In this document: positions 41,679 through 49,382 of the stretch, one piece after another
Layout of the letters: each line of letters opens with the position of its first letter
Numbering within the stretch: position 1 is the first letter of the stretch
NCBI RefSeq assembly: GCF_900103545.1
Contig: NZ_FNHH01000001.1
Location: 1-64,000 of the forward strand
DNA from: Daejeonella rubra
GTDB lineage: Bacteria; Bacteroidota; Bacteroidia; Sphingobacteriales; Sphingobacteriaceae
Direction of reading: 5' to 3'
DNA: 64,000 bases
Translations under genes and position numbers: made by a program
The notes under the pieces: generated by a model
The model's input: the letters and a program-made list of their open reading frames with translations, nothing else
Database searches by the model: none
Told to the model about the DNA's origin: nothing

Positions 41679-41808
41679 GAGAATACTTCGGCGAAGCTGA
41701 GATAAAATCCAATTACGAAATGTCTGAAAAATATTAATTTTTAATGTTAAGGGGGCTTTTATGCCATTTTTTTAAAACTAAACTAATACTTACCATATAA
41801 ATAAACTA

Positions 41809-43812
41809 ATGAAGATAAACTCAAAATATGCACAGGGAATGGCTGCCCTTGCATTATTAGTAAGCATGAATGCTTGTAAGCCAAAGGATGCCGGCTCTGT
41901 AGTAAGTGGAGATGCGGCCTCAAAGGTATATGTTGCACCAGGGAAGTATGATGAATATTACAACTTCGTTTCAGGAGGATTTAGTGGTCAGCTTTCAGTT
42001 TATGGCCTTCCCAGTGGAAGGTTGCTTCGTGTGATTCCTGTTTTTTCGGTTGATCCGGAAAAGGGCTGGGGTTACTCCGAAGAAACCAAACCAATGTTGA
42101 ACACCTCTCATGGTAATGTTCCATGGGATGATCTTCACCACGTTTCCATGTCACAGACCAATGGCGAAATTGATGGCCGCTGGGTATTTGCCAATGGAAA
42201 TAATACGCCTCGTGTTGCACGGATTGACCTTGGAACATTCAGAACCGCAGAGATACTGGAACTTCCAAACAGTGGTGGTAATCACTCATCACCATTCATC
42301 ACTGAAAACTCTGAATATATAGTTGCAGGAACAAGGTTTAGTATCCCGCCTGATGATAAAAATGGAGATGTTCCTATCAATACCTACAAAGAAAATTTTA
42401 AAGGAACGATCAGCTTTGTTAGTGTTGATAAAGACAATGGCAATATGGATGTTGCCTTCCAGCTTCAAGGCCCCGGAGTAAACTTCGATCTAAGTCATGC
42501 TGGAAAAGGTAAATCTAATGGATGGTTTTTCTTCAGTACCTACAATACCGAGCAAGCGAATACATTACTTGAAGTAAACGCTTCTAAACGTGATAAAGAC
42601 TTTATCATGGCTGTTAACTGGAAGTTGGCCGAAAAGCTGATCAAAGAAGGCAAAGGTCGCAAGCAAAAAACTAAATATGCAAGCAATCGTTTTGATGAAA
42701 GTACTCATACTGCAACTTCAACTATTAAAACTGAAGTTACTGTCCTTGATATGAAAGATCATCCAGGATTGGTTTACATGATACCATGTCCTAAGTCTCC
42801 GCATGGTTGTGATGTTGATCCAACAGGTGAATACATCGTTGGTAGTGGTAAATTAGCTGCTTTGATCCCTGTATTTAGTTTTGATAAAATCCAAAAAGCT
42901 ATTGCTGATAAAGCATTTGACGGTGAGTACGATGGTATTCCGGTTATCAAGTACGAAGCAGCATTATATGGAGAAGTTAAAAAACCAGGTTTAGGCCCAT
43001 TGCATACTGAATTTGACGATAAAGGGAATGCTTATACTTCTATGTTCGTATCAAGTGAGGTTGTAAAATGGAATGTTAAGGACCTTAAAGTATTAGACAG
43101 AGTTCCTACTTATTATTCTGTTGGCCACCTGATGATCCCTGGTGGAGATTCTAAAAAACCAACCGGAAAATACCTTGTTGCTTATAATAAAATCACTAAA
43201 GACCGTTATTTACCAACCGGACCGGAGTTATCTCAAAGCGCCCAGCTGTATGATATTAGTGGTGATAAAATGCAGTTACTTTTAGATTTTCCAACTATCG
43301 GAGAACCTCATTATGCTCAGGGAGTTGCTGCAAGTGTGATCAAAGACAGATCAGTTAAATTCTTTAAGATCGAAGAAAATAAACATCCTTACGTAGCGAA
43401 GGGAGAGAAAGAGTCGAAAGTATTCCGTGAGGGAAATAAAGTACATGTGAACCTGACAATGATGCGCTCACATTTAACTCCTGATAATATTGAAGGAATA
43501 AAAGTTGGAGATGAAGTTTATTTCCATACTACAAACCTCGAGCAGGATTGGGATGTTCCACACGGATTTGCTATTAAAGGAGCCTTAAACTCCGAGCTGC
43601 TGGTTATGCCTGGTGAAACTACTACTTTGAAGTGGGTTCCATTAAAAGCCGGTATGTACCCAATGTATTGTACCGACTTCTGTAGTGCACTGCACCAGGA
43701 AATGTCTGGTTACGTCAGGGTATCACCTGCAGGCAGCAATGTGCCAATAAGTTTCAGTACAGGAACGAATATGCCTAAATCTGACGCTGCAGTACCAGGT
43801 ACTAAGAAATAA
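41809..43812 (+). CDS. nosZ: Nitrous oxide reductase, clade II (Sec-type)
   Basis: A 667-residue copper enzyme that reduces N2O to N2. The N-terminus is a Sec/lipoprotein-like signal with Cys23 (LLVSMNACKPKD) and no twin-arginine motif, the mark of clade II. The propeller domain holds the CuZ histidines, among them His110-His111 (DDLHHVSMS), His159 (GGNHSS), and others in SPHGCDVDPTGEY, GPLHTEFD and GEPHYAQG. The C-terminal cupredoxin domain has the CuA site His585, Cys621, Cys625, His629 and Met632 (CTDFCSALHQEM). All key residues are present, so the enzyme should be active. It is followed by a hairpin and then by its maturation genes. Confidence 0.97.
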   Translation: MKINSKYAQGMAALALLVSMNACKPKDAGSVVSGDAASKVYVAPGKYDEYYNFVSGGFSGQLSVYGLPSGRLLRVIPVFSVDPEKGWGYSEETKPMLNTSHGNVPWDDLHHVSMSQTNGEIDGRWVFANGNNTPRVARIDLGTFRTAEILELPNSGGNHSSPFITENSEYIVAGTRFSIPPDDKNGDVPINTYKENFKGTISFVSVDKDNGNMDVAFQLQGPGVNFDLSHAGKGKSNGWFFFSTYNTEQANTLLEVNASKRDKDFIMAVNWKLAEKLIKEGKGRKQKTKYASNRFDESTHTATSTIKTEVTVLDMKDHPGLVYMIPCPKSPHGCDVDPTGEYIVGSGKLAALIPVFSFDKIQKAIADKAFDGEYDGIPVIKYEAALYGEVKKPGLGPLHTEFDDKGNAYTSMFVSSEVVKWNVKDLKVLDRVPTYYSVGHLMIPGGDSKKPTGKYLVAYNKITKDRYLPTGPELSQSAQLYDISGDKMQLLLDFPTIGEPHYAQGVAASVIKDRSVKFFKIEENKHPYVAKGEKESKVFREGNKVHVNLTMMRSHLTPDNIEGIKVGDEVYFHTTNLEQDWDVPHGFAIKGALNSELLVMPGETTTLKWVPLKAGMYPMYCTDFCSALHQEMSGYVRVSPAGSNVPISFSTGTNMPKSDAAVPGTKK

Positions 43813-43825
43813 AACTCACCTACAG

Positions 43826-43869
43826 AAGAGAGATATGAGATCTGCTTTCAGCGTTCTTATATCTCTCTT
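43826..43869 (+). terminator. Hairpin between nosZ and nosL, possible attenuator
   Basis: AAGAGAGATAT (43826-43836) pairs with ATATCTCTCTT (43859-43869) around a 22-base loop, ending 17 bp before the next start. The U-run is weak, so partial termination or mRNA protection that favours nosZ over the maturation genes is more likely than a full stop. Confidence 0.5.
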
Positions 43870-43885
43870 TCTTTAACAATTTATT

Positions 43886-44908
43886 ATGAACAATAATAAA
43901 ATTGCCAATTCCAGCAGAATAGCTCTTCTTATCGCTGGATTATCGTTGGTAGCGGTATTGTTTACTCCTATCTGGAGAATTGAACTGACCGCACCGCAGT
44001 ATCCGGAAGGTTTGACACTATTGATCCACGCTAATAAGTTGTCTGGAAGTGTTGACATAATTAACGGATTGAATCATTATATCGGAATGAAGACCCTTCA
44101 TGCAGACGATTTTGTAGAATTTAAAGTGCTGCCCGGAATTATTTTATTTTTTGCCGCTCTTTTTATTCTTTCGGCCATTCTTGCAGGTAGAAAGCTAATG
44201 TATACCCTATTTGGCTTGTTCATAACATTTGGAGTATTAGCCATGGTTGATTTTTGGAGGTGGGAATATGACTATGGGCATAATCTTGATCCAAATGCAG
44301 CAATCATTGTTCCGGGTATGGCCTATCAGCCGCCATTGATCGGTTTCAAGCAATTATTGAATTTTGGAGCATATTCTATACCTGATACGGGTGGCTGGAT
44401 ATTTATAGGTGCCGGACTGATATTATTAGTTTGTGTTGTTTTAGAATGGAAGAAAGCTAAAGCTGGTTTGCAAAAGAAAACCGCTCTAAATCTGATGGTC
44501 ATTATGCTATCGGCAGCACTGCTTAGTTCATGCAGTACAGAACCCGTTCCGATCCGCATTGGAAAAGATAATTGCGATTTCTGTAAAATGACGATCAGTG
44601 ATAAAAGATTTGGCGCAGAAATAGTAACTAAAAAAAGTAAGATCTATAAGTTTGATGATCAGCATTGTATAGTCCAGTTTTTAAAAGAGGGTAAAGTTGC
44701 CTCTGAGGATATTGCCGGAGTATATTTTGTTGATTTCTCTAGTCCGGATAAACTGATTGATGCCAAAAAAGCATACTTCCTCCAAAGTCCGGATTTTAAA
44801 AGTCCGATGAATGGAAATATAGCCGCTTTTAGTCATGAAGATAGTTTGGCAAAGGCTTTGCCTAAATTTTATGGCAATGCCATATCCTGGGAGGACATGC
44901 AGAAGTGA
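43886..44908 (+). CDS. nosL: Membrane domain-NosL fusion, copper chaperone for N2O reductase
   Basis: A 340-residue two-part protein. Residues 1-190 have about four membrane helices and an extracytoplasmic loop (residues about 30-80). Residues 203-340 are NosL: a second hydrophobic segment with a lipobox (LLSSC, Cys216), then the Cu(I)-binding CDFCKM (Cys230, Cys233, Met235), TKKSKIYKFDDQHCIVQF and a final YGNAISWEDM. NosL delivers copper to NosZ in the periplasm. NosL is normally a free lipoprotein of about 150-180 residues, so the fusion is uncommon. An internal ATG at 44495 could also give free NosL. It overlaps nosD by 4 bp. Confidence 0.9.
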   Translation: MNNNKIANSSRIALLIAGLSLVAVLFTPIWRIELTAPQYPEGLTLLIHANKLSGSVDIINGLNHYIGMKTLHADDFVEFKVLPGIILFFAALFILSAILAGRKLMYTLFGLFITFGVLAMVDFWRWEYDYGHNLDPNAAIIVPGMAYQPPLIGFKQLLNFGAYSIPDTGGWIFIGAGLILLVCVVLEWKKAKAGLQKKTALNLMVIMLSAALLSSCSTEPVPIRIGKDNCDFCKMTISDKRFGAEIVTKKSKIYKFDDQHCIVQFLKEGKVASEDIAGVYFVDFSSPDKLIDAKKAYFLQSPDFKSPMNGNIAAFSHEDSLAKALPKFYGNAISWEDMQK

Positions 44909-46134
44909 GATATTTCTTCTTTATATTTTTCTGTATTTTTTATACTGATGCTTCTGCTGAAAATATTTATGCAGGAGCAAAGCGTATACATAAAAATATA
45001 CGTTCAGCCATCAAGGCAGCAGCTAATGGAGATACTGTATTTGTTGATGCCGGATTTTATAAAGAAAAGAATTTATCTGTAGACAAGAGCATTGTACTGA
45101 AGGGTATAGGCTACCCTGTTCTGGATGGTGAAAGGAGGTATGAGATTATTTCTGTCAAAGCTAATGATGTTGTTGTTGACGGATTTAGGCTGATTCACAG
45201 CGGTATTTCAAGTCTGGAAGATCTGAGTGGAATAAAGGTTTATGATAGTCAGAATGTGGTGATAAGGAATAATATCCTTGAAGATACTTTTTTTGGGATT
45301 TATATCCAGAATGGTCTGAATTGCACCATTGAAAATAATACCCTGAAAGCTATCAGCATAGAGGAGCAGCAAAGCGGTAATGGTATACATTGCTGGAAAG
45401 GGGATAGTTTAAGAGTTATTGGTAATAAAATTTCAGGACATCGGGATGGAATATACTTTGAATTCGTAAAAAACTCCGTGATCTGGAGGAATATATCCAA
45501 AAATAATCTCCGCTATGGATTGCACTTTATGTTTTCCAATGATGATATGTATGTGAACAATGTTTTTAGAAATAACGGTTCAGGGGTATCAGTGATGTAT
45601 TCCAATAGAATAAAGATGTTCAGTAATTACTTTGAAGAAAATTGGGGAGATGCGGCGCATGGTATTCTGCTCAAAGAAATATCAGATGGATATATGGAGG
45701 GTAATTATTTCACTAAAAATACCAGTGCCATTTATATGGAGGGTGCCAACCGGATCCACATGAAAAGAAATGTATTTGAAAACAACGGATGGGCCTTAAA
45801 GATTCAGGCCAGCTGCATGGATGTTGTTCTGGAGTATAACAATTTCATAGGAAATACATTTGATGTTGGGACAAATGGCTCACTTGTACTGAATAGGTTT
45901 ACAAATAACTATTGGGATAAATACGAGGGTTATGATCTCAACAAAGATAAGATTGGAGATATTCCATACAGACCGGTAAGTATGTACTCAATGATCGTTG
46001 AGAAATATCCTCCCGCAATGATTTTATTCAGGAGTTTTATAACCACTCTGCTTGATAAAACAGAAAAAATATTGCCAAGTCTTACTCCCGAAAATCTTAA
46101 AGACAGTGCACCAATGATGAATAAAGCATTTTAG
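44905..46134 (+). CDS. nosD: NosD, periplasmic beta-helix copper-site maturation protein
   Basis: A 409-residue exported protein with a signal peptide to about residue 17. Right-handed beta-helix repeats follow (NVVIRNNILEDTFFGIYIQN, DGIYFEFVKNSVIW, GLHFMFSNDDMYVNN, GDAAHGILLKE) and a NosD C-terminal segment (NRFTNNYWDKYEGYDLNKD). NosD works with the NosFY ABC transporter in assembling the sulfide-containing CuZ site of NosZ. The start is a GTG at 44905 that overlaps the nosL stop (GTGA), a sign of translational coupling. NosF follows after 52 bp. Confidence 0.92.
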   Translation: MRYFFFIFFCIFYTDASAENIYAGAKRIHKNIRSAIKAAANGDTVFVDAGFYKEKNLSVDKSIVLKGIGYPVLDGERRYEIISVKANDVVVDGFRLIHSGISSLEDLSGIKVYDSQNVVIRNNILEDTFFGIYIQNGLNCTIENNTLKAISIEEQQSGNGIHCWKGDSLRVIGNKISGHRDGIYFEFVKNSVIWRNISKNNLRYGLHFMFSNDDMYVNNVFRNNGSGVSVMYSNRIKMFSNYFEENWGDAAHGILLKEISDGYMEGNYFTKNTSAIYMEGANRIHMKRNVFENNGWALKIQASCMDVVLEYNNFIGNTFDVGTNGSLVLNRFTNNYWDKYEGYDLNKDKIGDIPYRPVSMYSMIVEKYPPAMILFRSFITTLLDKTEKILPSLTPENLKDSAPMMNKAF

Positions 46135-46186
46135 AAAGGGCTCTTGCCTGATTCAGGAATGCTGTGATGATACTTAGCAAAGAAAT

Positions 46187-46897
46187 ATGATTACTTTAAA
46201 AAATATAAGTAAACAGTTTGGAAAATTAAAAGTTCTCGACAATGTATCCACATCCTGTGATAAATCAGAATGTATTGCATTGATTGGTCCGAATGGCAGT
46301 GGTAAAACCACACTGATCAAATCTATTTTGGGTATGGTCATTCCTGATAGCGGGACTATCACATTCAATGGGAAAGATATTTCTAATAATTATCAGTACA
46401 GAGATGAAATAGGATATATGCCTCAGATTGGGCGATACCCTGATAATATGACCATCGGGCAGGTATTGGGAATGATGAAAGATATACGTGGTAAATCAGG
46501 GGAACTGGACGAAGATCTTATCAAAGCTTTTTCGGTAAATAACCTCTTGAATAAGAGAATGAGAACCTTGTCAGGAGGAACCATTCAAAAAGTAAGTGCA
46601 GCCCTTGCATTTCTATTTAAACCTTCTGTACTGATCCTCGATGAGCCAACTGCTGGTCTTGATCCGGTTGCTTCAGAATTATTCAAGGAAAAAATTATTG
46701 CTGAAAAGGATAAGGGTAAACTTGTTCTCATTACTTCACATATTTTGAGTGACCTCGATGATCTGGTAACAAGGATAATTTATATGCAGGATGGGAAGCT
46801 TGTTTTCCATAAAAGTATTGAAGAATTGCGGAAGGATACAGGGGAAGAAAGACTCGTAAAATCAATCGCACAAGTTATGGTCAGCAACTATGAATAA
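46187..46897 (+). CDS. nosF: NosF, ABC transporter ATPase
   Basis: A 236-residue ATP-binding subunit. Walker A is GPNGSGKTT (34-42), the signature LSGGTIQKVSAAL lies near residue 128, Walker B is SVLILDEPTAGLD, and the H-loop is in LITSHIL. It pairs with NosY at the inner membrane to energise delivery of a sulfur species, passed through NosD, to the CuZ site. It overlaps nosY by 8 bp, so the two are made together. Confidence 0.93.
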   Translation: MITLKNISKQFGKLKVLDNVSTSCDKSECIALIGPNGSGKTTLIKSILGMVIPDSGTITFNGKDISNNYQYRDEIGYMPQIGRYPDNMTIGQVLGMMKDIRGKSGELDEDLIKAFSVNNLLNKRMRTLSGGTIQKVSAALAFLFKPSVLILDEPTAGLDPVASELFKEKIIAEKDKGKLVLITSHILSDLDDLVTRIIYMQDGKLVFHKSIEELRKDTGEERLVKSIAQVMVSNYE

Positions 46898-47657
46898 GAT
46901 AATAAAATACGTCATTACAGATATCCTGAGGAATAAGATCGTGGTGATCTATACAGTTTTTCTGCTTGCAGCATCATTCAGCGTGTTTAGTCTGGAAGAT
47001 AATAGCAGTAAGGGACGGCTAAGCCTTTTGAATATTATCCTGATCGTGGTGCCGCTTGTGAGCATTATTTTTTCCACGATCTACATGTATAATTCTGTTG
47101 AATTTATTGAACTGCTGGTGAGTCAGCCACTTAAACGAAGGTCGATCTGGCTCAGTTTGTTTGCGGGCCTTGCATCCTCTCTTTCCATAGCTTTTTTTAT
47201 TGGTGCAGGTATTCCGGTTCTTATCTATCAGGCAAATATGATAGGCTTTACCATGATCCTGACCGGGATAATTCTAAGTGTTATTTTTGCTGCCATTGCT
47301 TTTCTCGCTACAGTGAAAATGCGGGATAAAGCGAAAGGAATAGGAGCAGCTATTATGCTGTGGTTATATTTTTCATTGTTATTCGATGGATTGGTATTAT
47401 TCCTTTTGTTTCAGTTTGCAGACTATCCCATGGAAAAACCGATGATCGGATTAAGTGCTTTAAATCCTATTGACCTAAGCCGGATCCTGATCTTGCTTCA
47501 GCTTGATGTATCAGCAATGATGGGATATACTGGAGCAGTTTTTAAAGACTTCTTTGGAACCTCCACTGGGCTTGTGTTTTCTTTTTTTGTATTGTTATCG
47601 TGGATCGTAATACCAGTATGGTATTCTACCAGAAAATTTAATACTAAAGACCTCTGA
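46890..47657 (+). CDS. nosY: NosY, ABC transporter permease
   Basis: A 255-residue permease with six predicted membrane helices, of the NosY/ABC-2 type. The N-terminal half has YVITDILRNKIVVIYTVFLL and the typical FIELLVSQPLKRRSIWLSLF; the loop ALNPIDLSRILIL is a NosY landmark. It is the membrane partner of NosF. It overlaps nosF by 8 bp and leads within 1 bp to the hemerythrin gene, which therefore belongs to the same transcript. Confidence 0.92.
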   Translation: MNKIIKYVITDILRNKIVVIYTVFLLAASFSVFSLEDNSSKGRLSLLNIILIVVPLVSIIFSTIYMYNSVEFIELLVSQPLKRRSIWLSLFAGLASSLSIAFFIGAGIPVLIYQANMIGFTMILTGIILSVIFAAIAFLATVKMRDKAKGIGAAIMLWLYFSLLFDGLVLFLLFQFADYPMEKPMIGLSALNPIDLSRILILLQLDVSAMMGYTGAVFKDFFGTSTGLVFSFFVLLSWIVIPVWYSTRKFNTKDL

Positions 47658-47658
47658 T

Positions 47659-48096
47659 ATGAAAAGACACCCTGCTTTGATTCCTGTTTCGAGAGAGCAT
47701 CATGACTCATTGATACTTGCCAGATTACTTCAAAAGGATGCTCCTCCATACAAAGGTCTTCCTGTTGAAATTGATGGAAAGGCTGCGTATGCGCTGGAAT
47801 TTTATAAAAATAAATTGATTGCACACTTTATTGCTGAAGAGAAAATTTTACCCCTGGTAAAAGGATTGAATTCTGAGATAGATGTTTTGATTACGGAAAT
47901 TTTGGAGGAACACGATCGTTTTCATATCAGTTTTAATTCAATAAATACTCAGGATAACCTGGCGGACCATCTGGACAAACTTGGTAAAGATCTGGAATTA
48001 CATGTCCGCAAGGAAGAGAGGCAACTATTTCCTTTAATTCAGGAGAACTGCAGTGAACAAGTATTGAATACCATTGAAATGATATTATCTGATTAG
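47659..48096 (+). CDS. Hemerythrin-domain protein
   Basis: A 145-residue cytoplasmic four-helix-bundle protein. The diiron ligands are visible: His in REHHDSLILARLL, HFIAEEKILPL, LEEHDRFHISF and ELHVRKEERQLFPLI (His and Glu). Hemerythrins bind O2 or NO at this site. The position directly after nosY suggests protection of denitrification enzymes from O2 or NO, or sensing or storage of these gases. The role is inferred from the ligands and neighbours. The truncated hemoglobin gene follows after 4 bp. Confidence 0.88.
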   Translation: MKRHPALIPVSREHHDSLILARLLQKDAPPYKGLPVEIDGKAAYALEFYKNKLIAHFIAEEKILPLVKGLNSEIDVLITEILEEHDRFHISFNSINTQDNLADHLDKLGKDLELHVRKEERQLFPLIQENCSEQVLNTIEMILSD

Positions 48097-48100
48097 CTAA

Positions 48101-48502
48101 TTGAAAAAGGATATAGAAAACCGGGCGGATATTGAACTATTGGTTAATACTTTCTATAGAAAAGTAATAGCCGATAAAAAGCTGGGCTATATTTTTAATG
48201 ATGTGGCGCTTGTGAACTGGTCAACGCATTTTATGGTCATGTACAATTTCTGGGAAAATGTAATTCTATTCACCGGTTCTTATGAAGGAAACCCGGTAAA
48301 TCTTCACAAACACCTTCATCATATTCAACCTCTGGATAAAACTCATTTCAATCGTTGGAATAAGTTGTTTGTAGACACGGTTAATGAATTATTTGAAGGA
48401 GCAAAAGCAGATCTTGCCAAAGAACGTGCTTTAAGTATTTCAGGAATAATCAGAGAGAAAGTTCTGGAGTACCGAAATGGATTAAAGAATTCAAAAAAAT
48501 AA
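48101..48502 (+). CDS. Group III truncated hemoglobin
   Basis: A 133-residue 2-on-2 globin. The start is TTG at 48101, directly after the hemerythrin gene. Features are the N-terminal helix LVNTFYRKVIADKKLGYIF, HFMVMYNFWENVILF (distal region, Trp), and the proximal His segment HLHHIQPLDKTHFNRWNKLF typical of group III (His before FxxW). Group III globins have been linked to NO or O2 handling and detoxification. Being the last gene of the nos transcript, before a very strong terminator, it probably guards the cell against NO produced during N-oxide respiration. The direct function is unproven. Confidence 0.9.
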   Translation: MKKDIENRADIELLVNTFYRKVIADKKLGYIFNDVALVNWSTHFMVMYNFWENVILFTGSYEGNPVNLHKHLHHIQPLDKTHFNRWNKLFVDTVNELFEGAKADLAKERALSISGIIREKVLEYRNGLKNSKK

Positions 48503-48525
48503 AAATTAATTAAAGGCTTTAATAG

Positions 48526-48557
48526 AAAAGAGGATCCCCAAATGGGGATCCTCTTTT
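48526..48557. terminator. Strong bidirectional terminator after the nos operon
   Basis: AAAAGAGGATCCCCA (48526-48540) and TGGGGATCCTCTTTT (48543-48557) form a perfect 15-bp stem with a 2-base centre and A/T flanks. It separates the nos transcript from the fasciclin gene. Confidence 0.93.
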
Positions 48558-48617
48558 CTATAGGTAGATATTTGTTTTTCGTAGATTTTTGTTTTTAAAA
48601 GGTTGTGGGTTTGATTA

Positions 48618-49181
48618 TTAATTAGCAGCAGGGGGCAGAAGAACACCATCAATAATATGGATAATTCCATTTGATGCCGGCACAGATGCAACAATAATTG
48701 CTGATTCATTGATCATCACCTTACCGTCTGATATACTTATTTTAATGTCATTTCCGTTTACCTGACCAATAATCTGACCATCAGTAAAACTCTCAGCTTT
48801 AAATACACCAAGTGAAACATGGTATTGCAGTATATTAGCAAGGTCATCTTTGCTTTCCGGTTTTAATAAATTATCGACTGTTCCAGCAGGCAATTTATCA
48901 AAAGCAGCATTGGTTGGAGCAAATACCGTAAAAGGACCAGCATTACTCAATGCATCTACCAGTTCAGCAGCTTGTATTGCTGTTACCAATGTACTATGGT
49001 CTTTGCTTCCAATAGCAACCTGAACAACATTTTTTTGTGACAGGTCATCCTGAACTCCTGATTGTCCGGTTGCAACAGCTTCTGTGCCCGTTTCTGTTTC
49101 GGCAGCCTGTTTTGTACTGTTTTCACAGCTCATCAACATTGTAATACAGATCATTGATGTAGCTAAAAAGATCTTTCTCAT
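48618..49181 (-). CDS. Fasciclin-domain lipoprotein
   Basis: A 187-residue lipoprotein. I start at MRKIFLATSM (49181), which gives lipidated Cys19. After a Thr/Glu linker one FAS1 domain spans about residues 50-187, with its motifs TLVTAIQAAELVDAL, GPFTVFAPTNAAFDKLP and NGIIHIIDGVLLPP. FAS1 domains mediate adhesion or bind small molecules. It lies beyond the terminator of the nos operon and is probably an independent surface protein. Confidence 0.9.
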   Translation of the reverse strand: MRKIFLATSMICITMLMSCENSTKQAAETETGTEAVATGQSGVQDDLSQKNVVQVAIGSKDHSTLVTAIQAAELVDALSNAGPFTVFAPTNAAFDKLPAGTVDNLLKPESKDDLANILQYHVSLGVFKAESFTDGQIIGQVNGNDIKISISDGKVMINESAIIVASVPASNGIIHIIDGVLLPPAAN

Positions 49182-49332
49182 AATTTTTAATTTAGTTTTA
49201 TTATCATACAAATTATCTATTAAATTCTTTTTAATGTATGATTTGAATCATATAATGAGAGTTTTTTTCGAATTATTATAAAATATTTTTTGGCAATAAA
49301 TAGTTATAAATCAGGATTATACGATTTTTTAG

Positions 49333-49370
49333 ACATGAAAAAGCCGGATATCAAACCCGGCTTTTCATGT
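49333..49370 (-). terminator. Terminator of the NMO-like gene
   Basis: ACATGAAAAAGCCGG (49333-49347) pairs with CCGGCTTTTCATGT (49357-49370), with one bulged A. It lies 13 bp past the stop codon at 49383 on the minus strand. Confidence 0.8.
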
Positions 49371-49382
49371 TGCTTATTTCTG

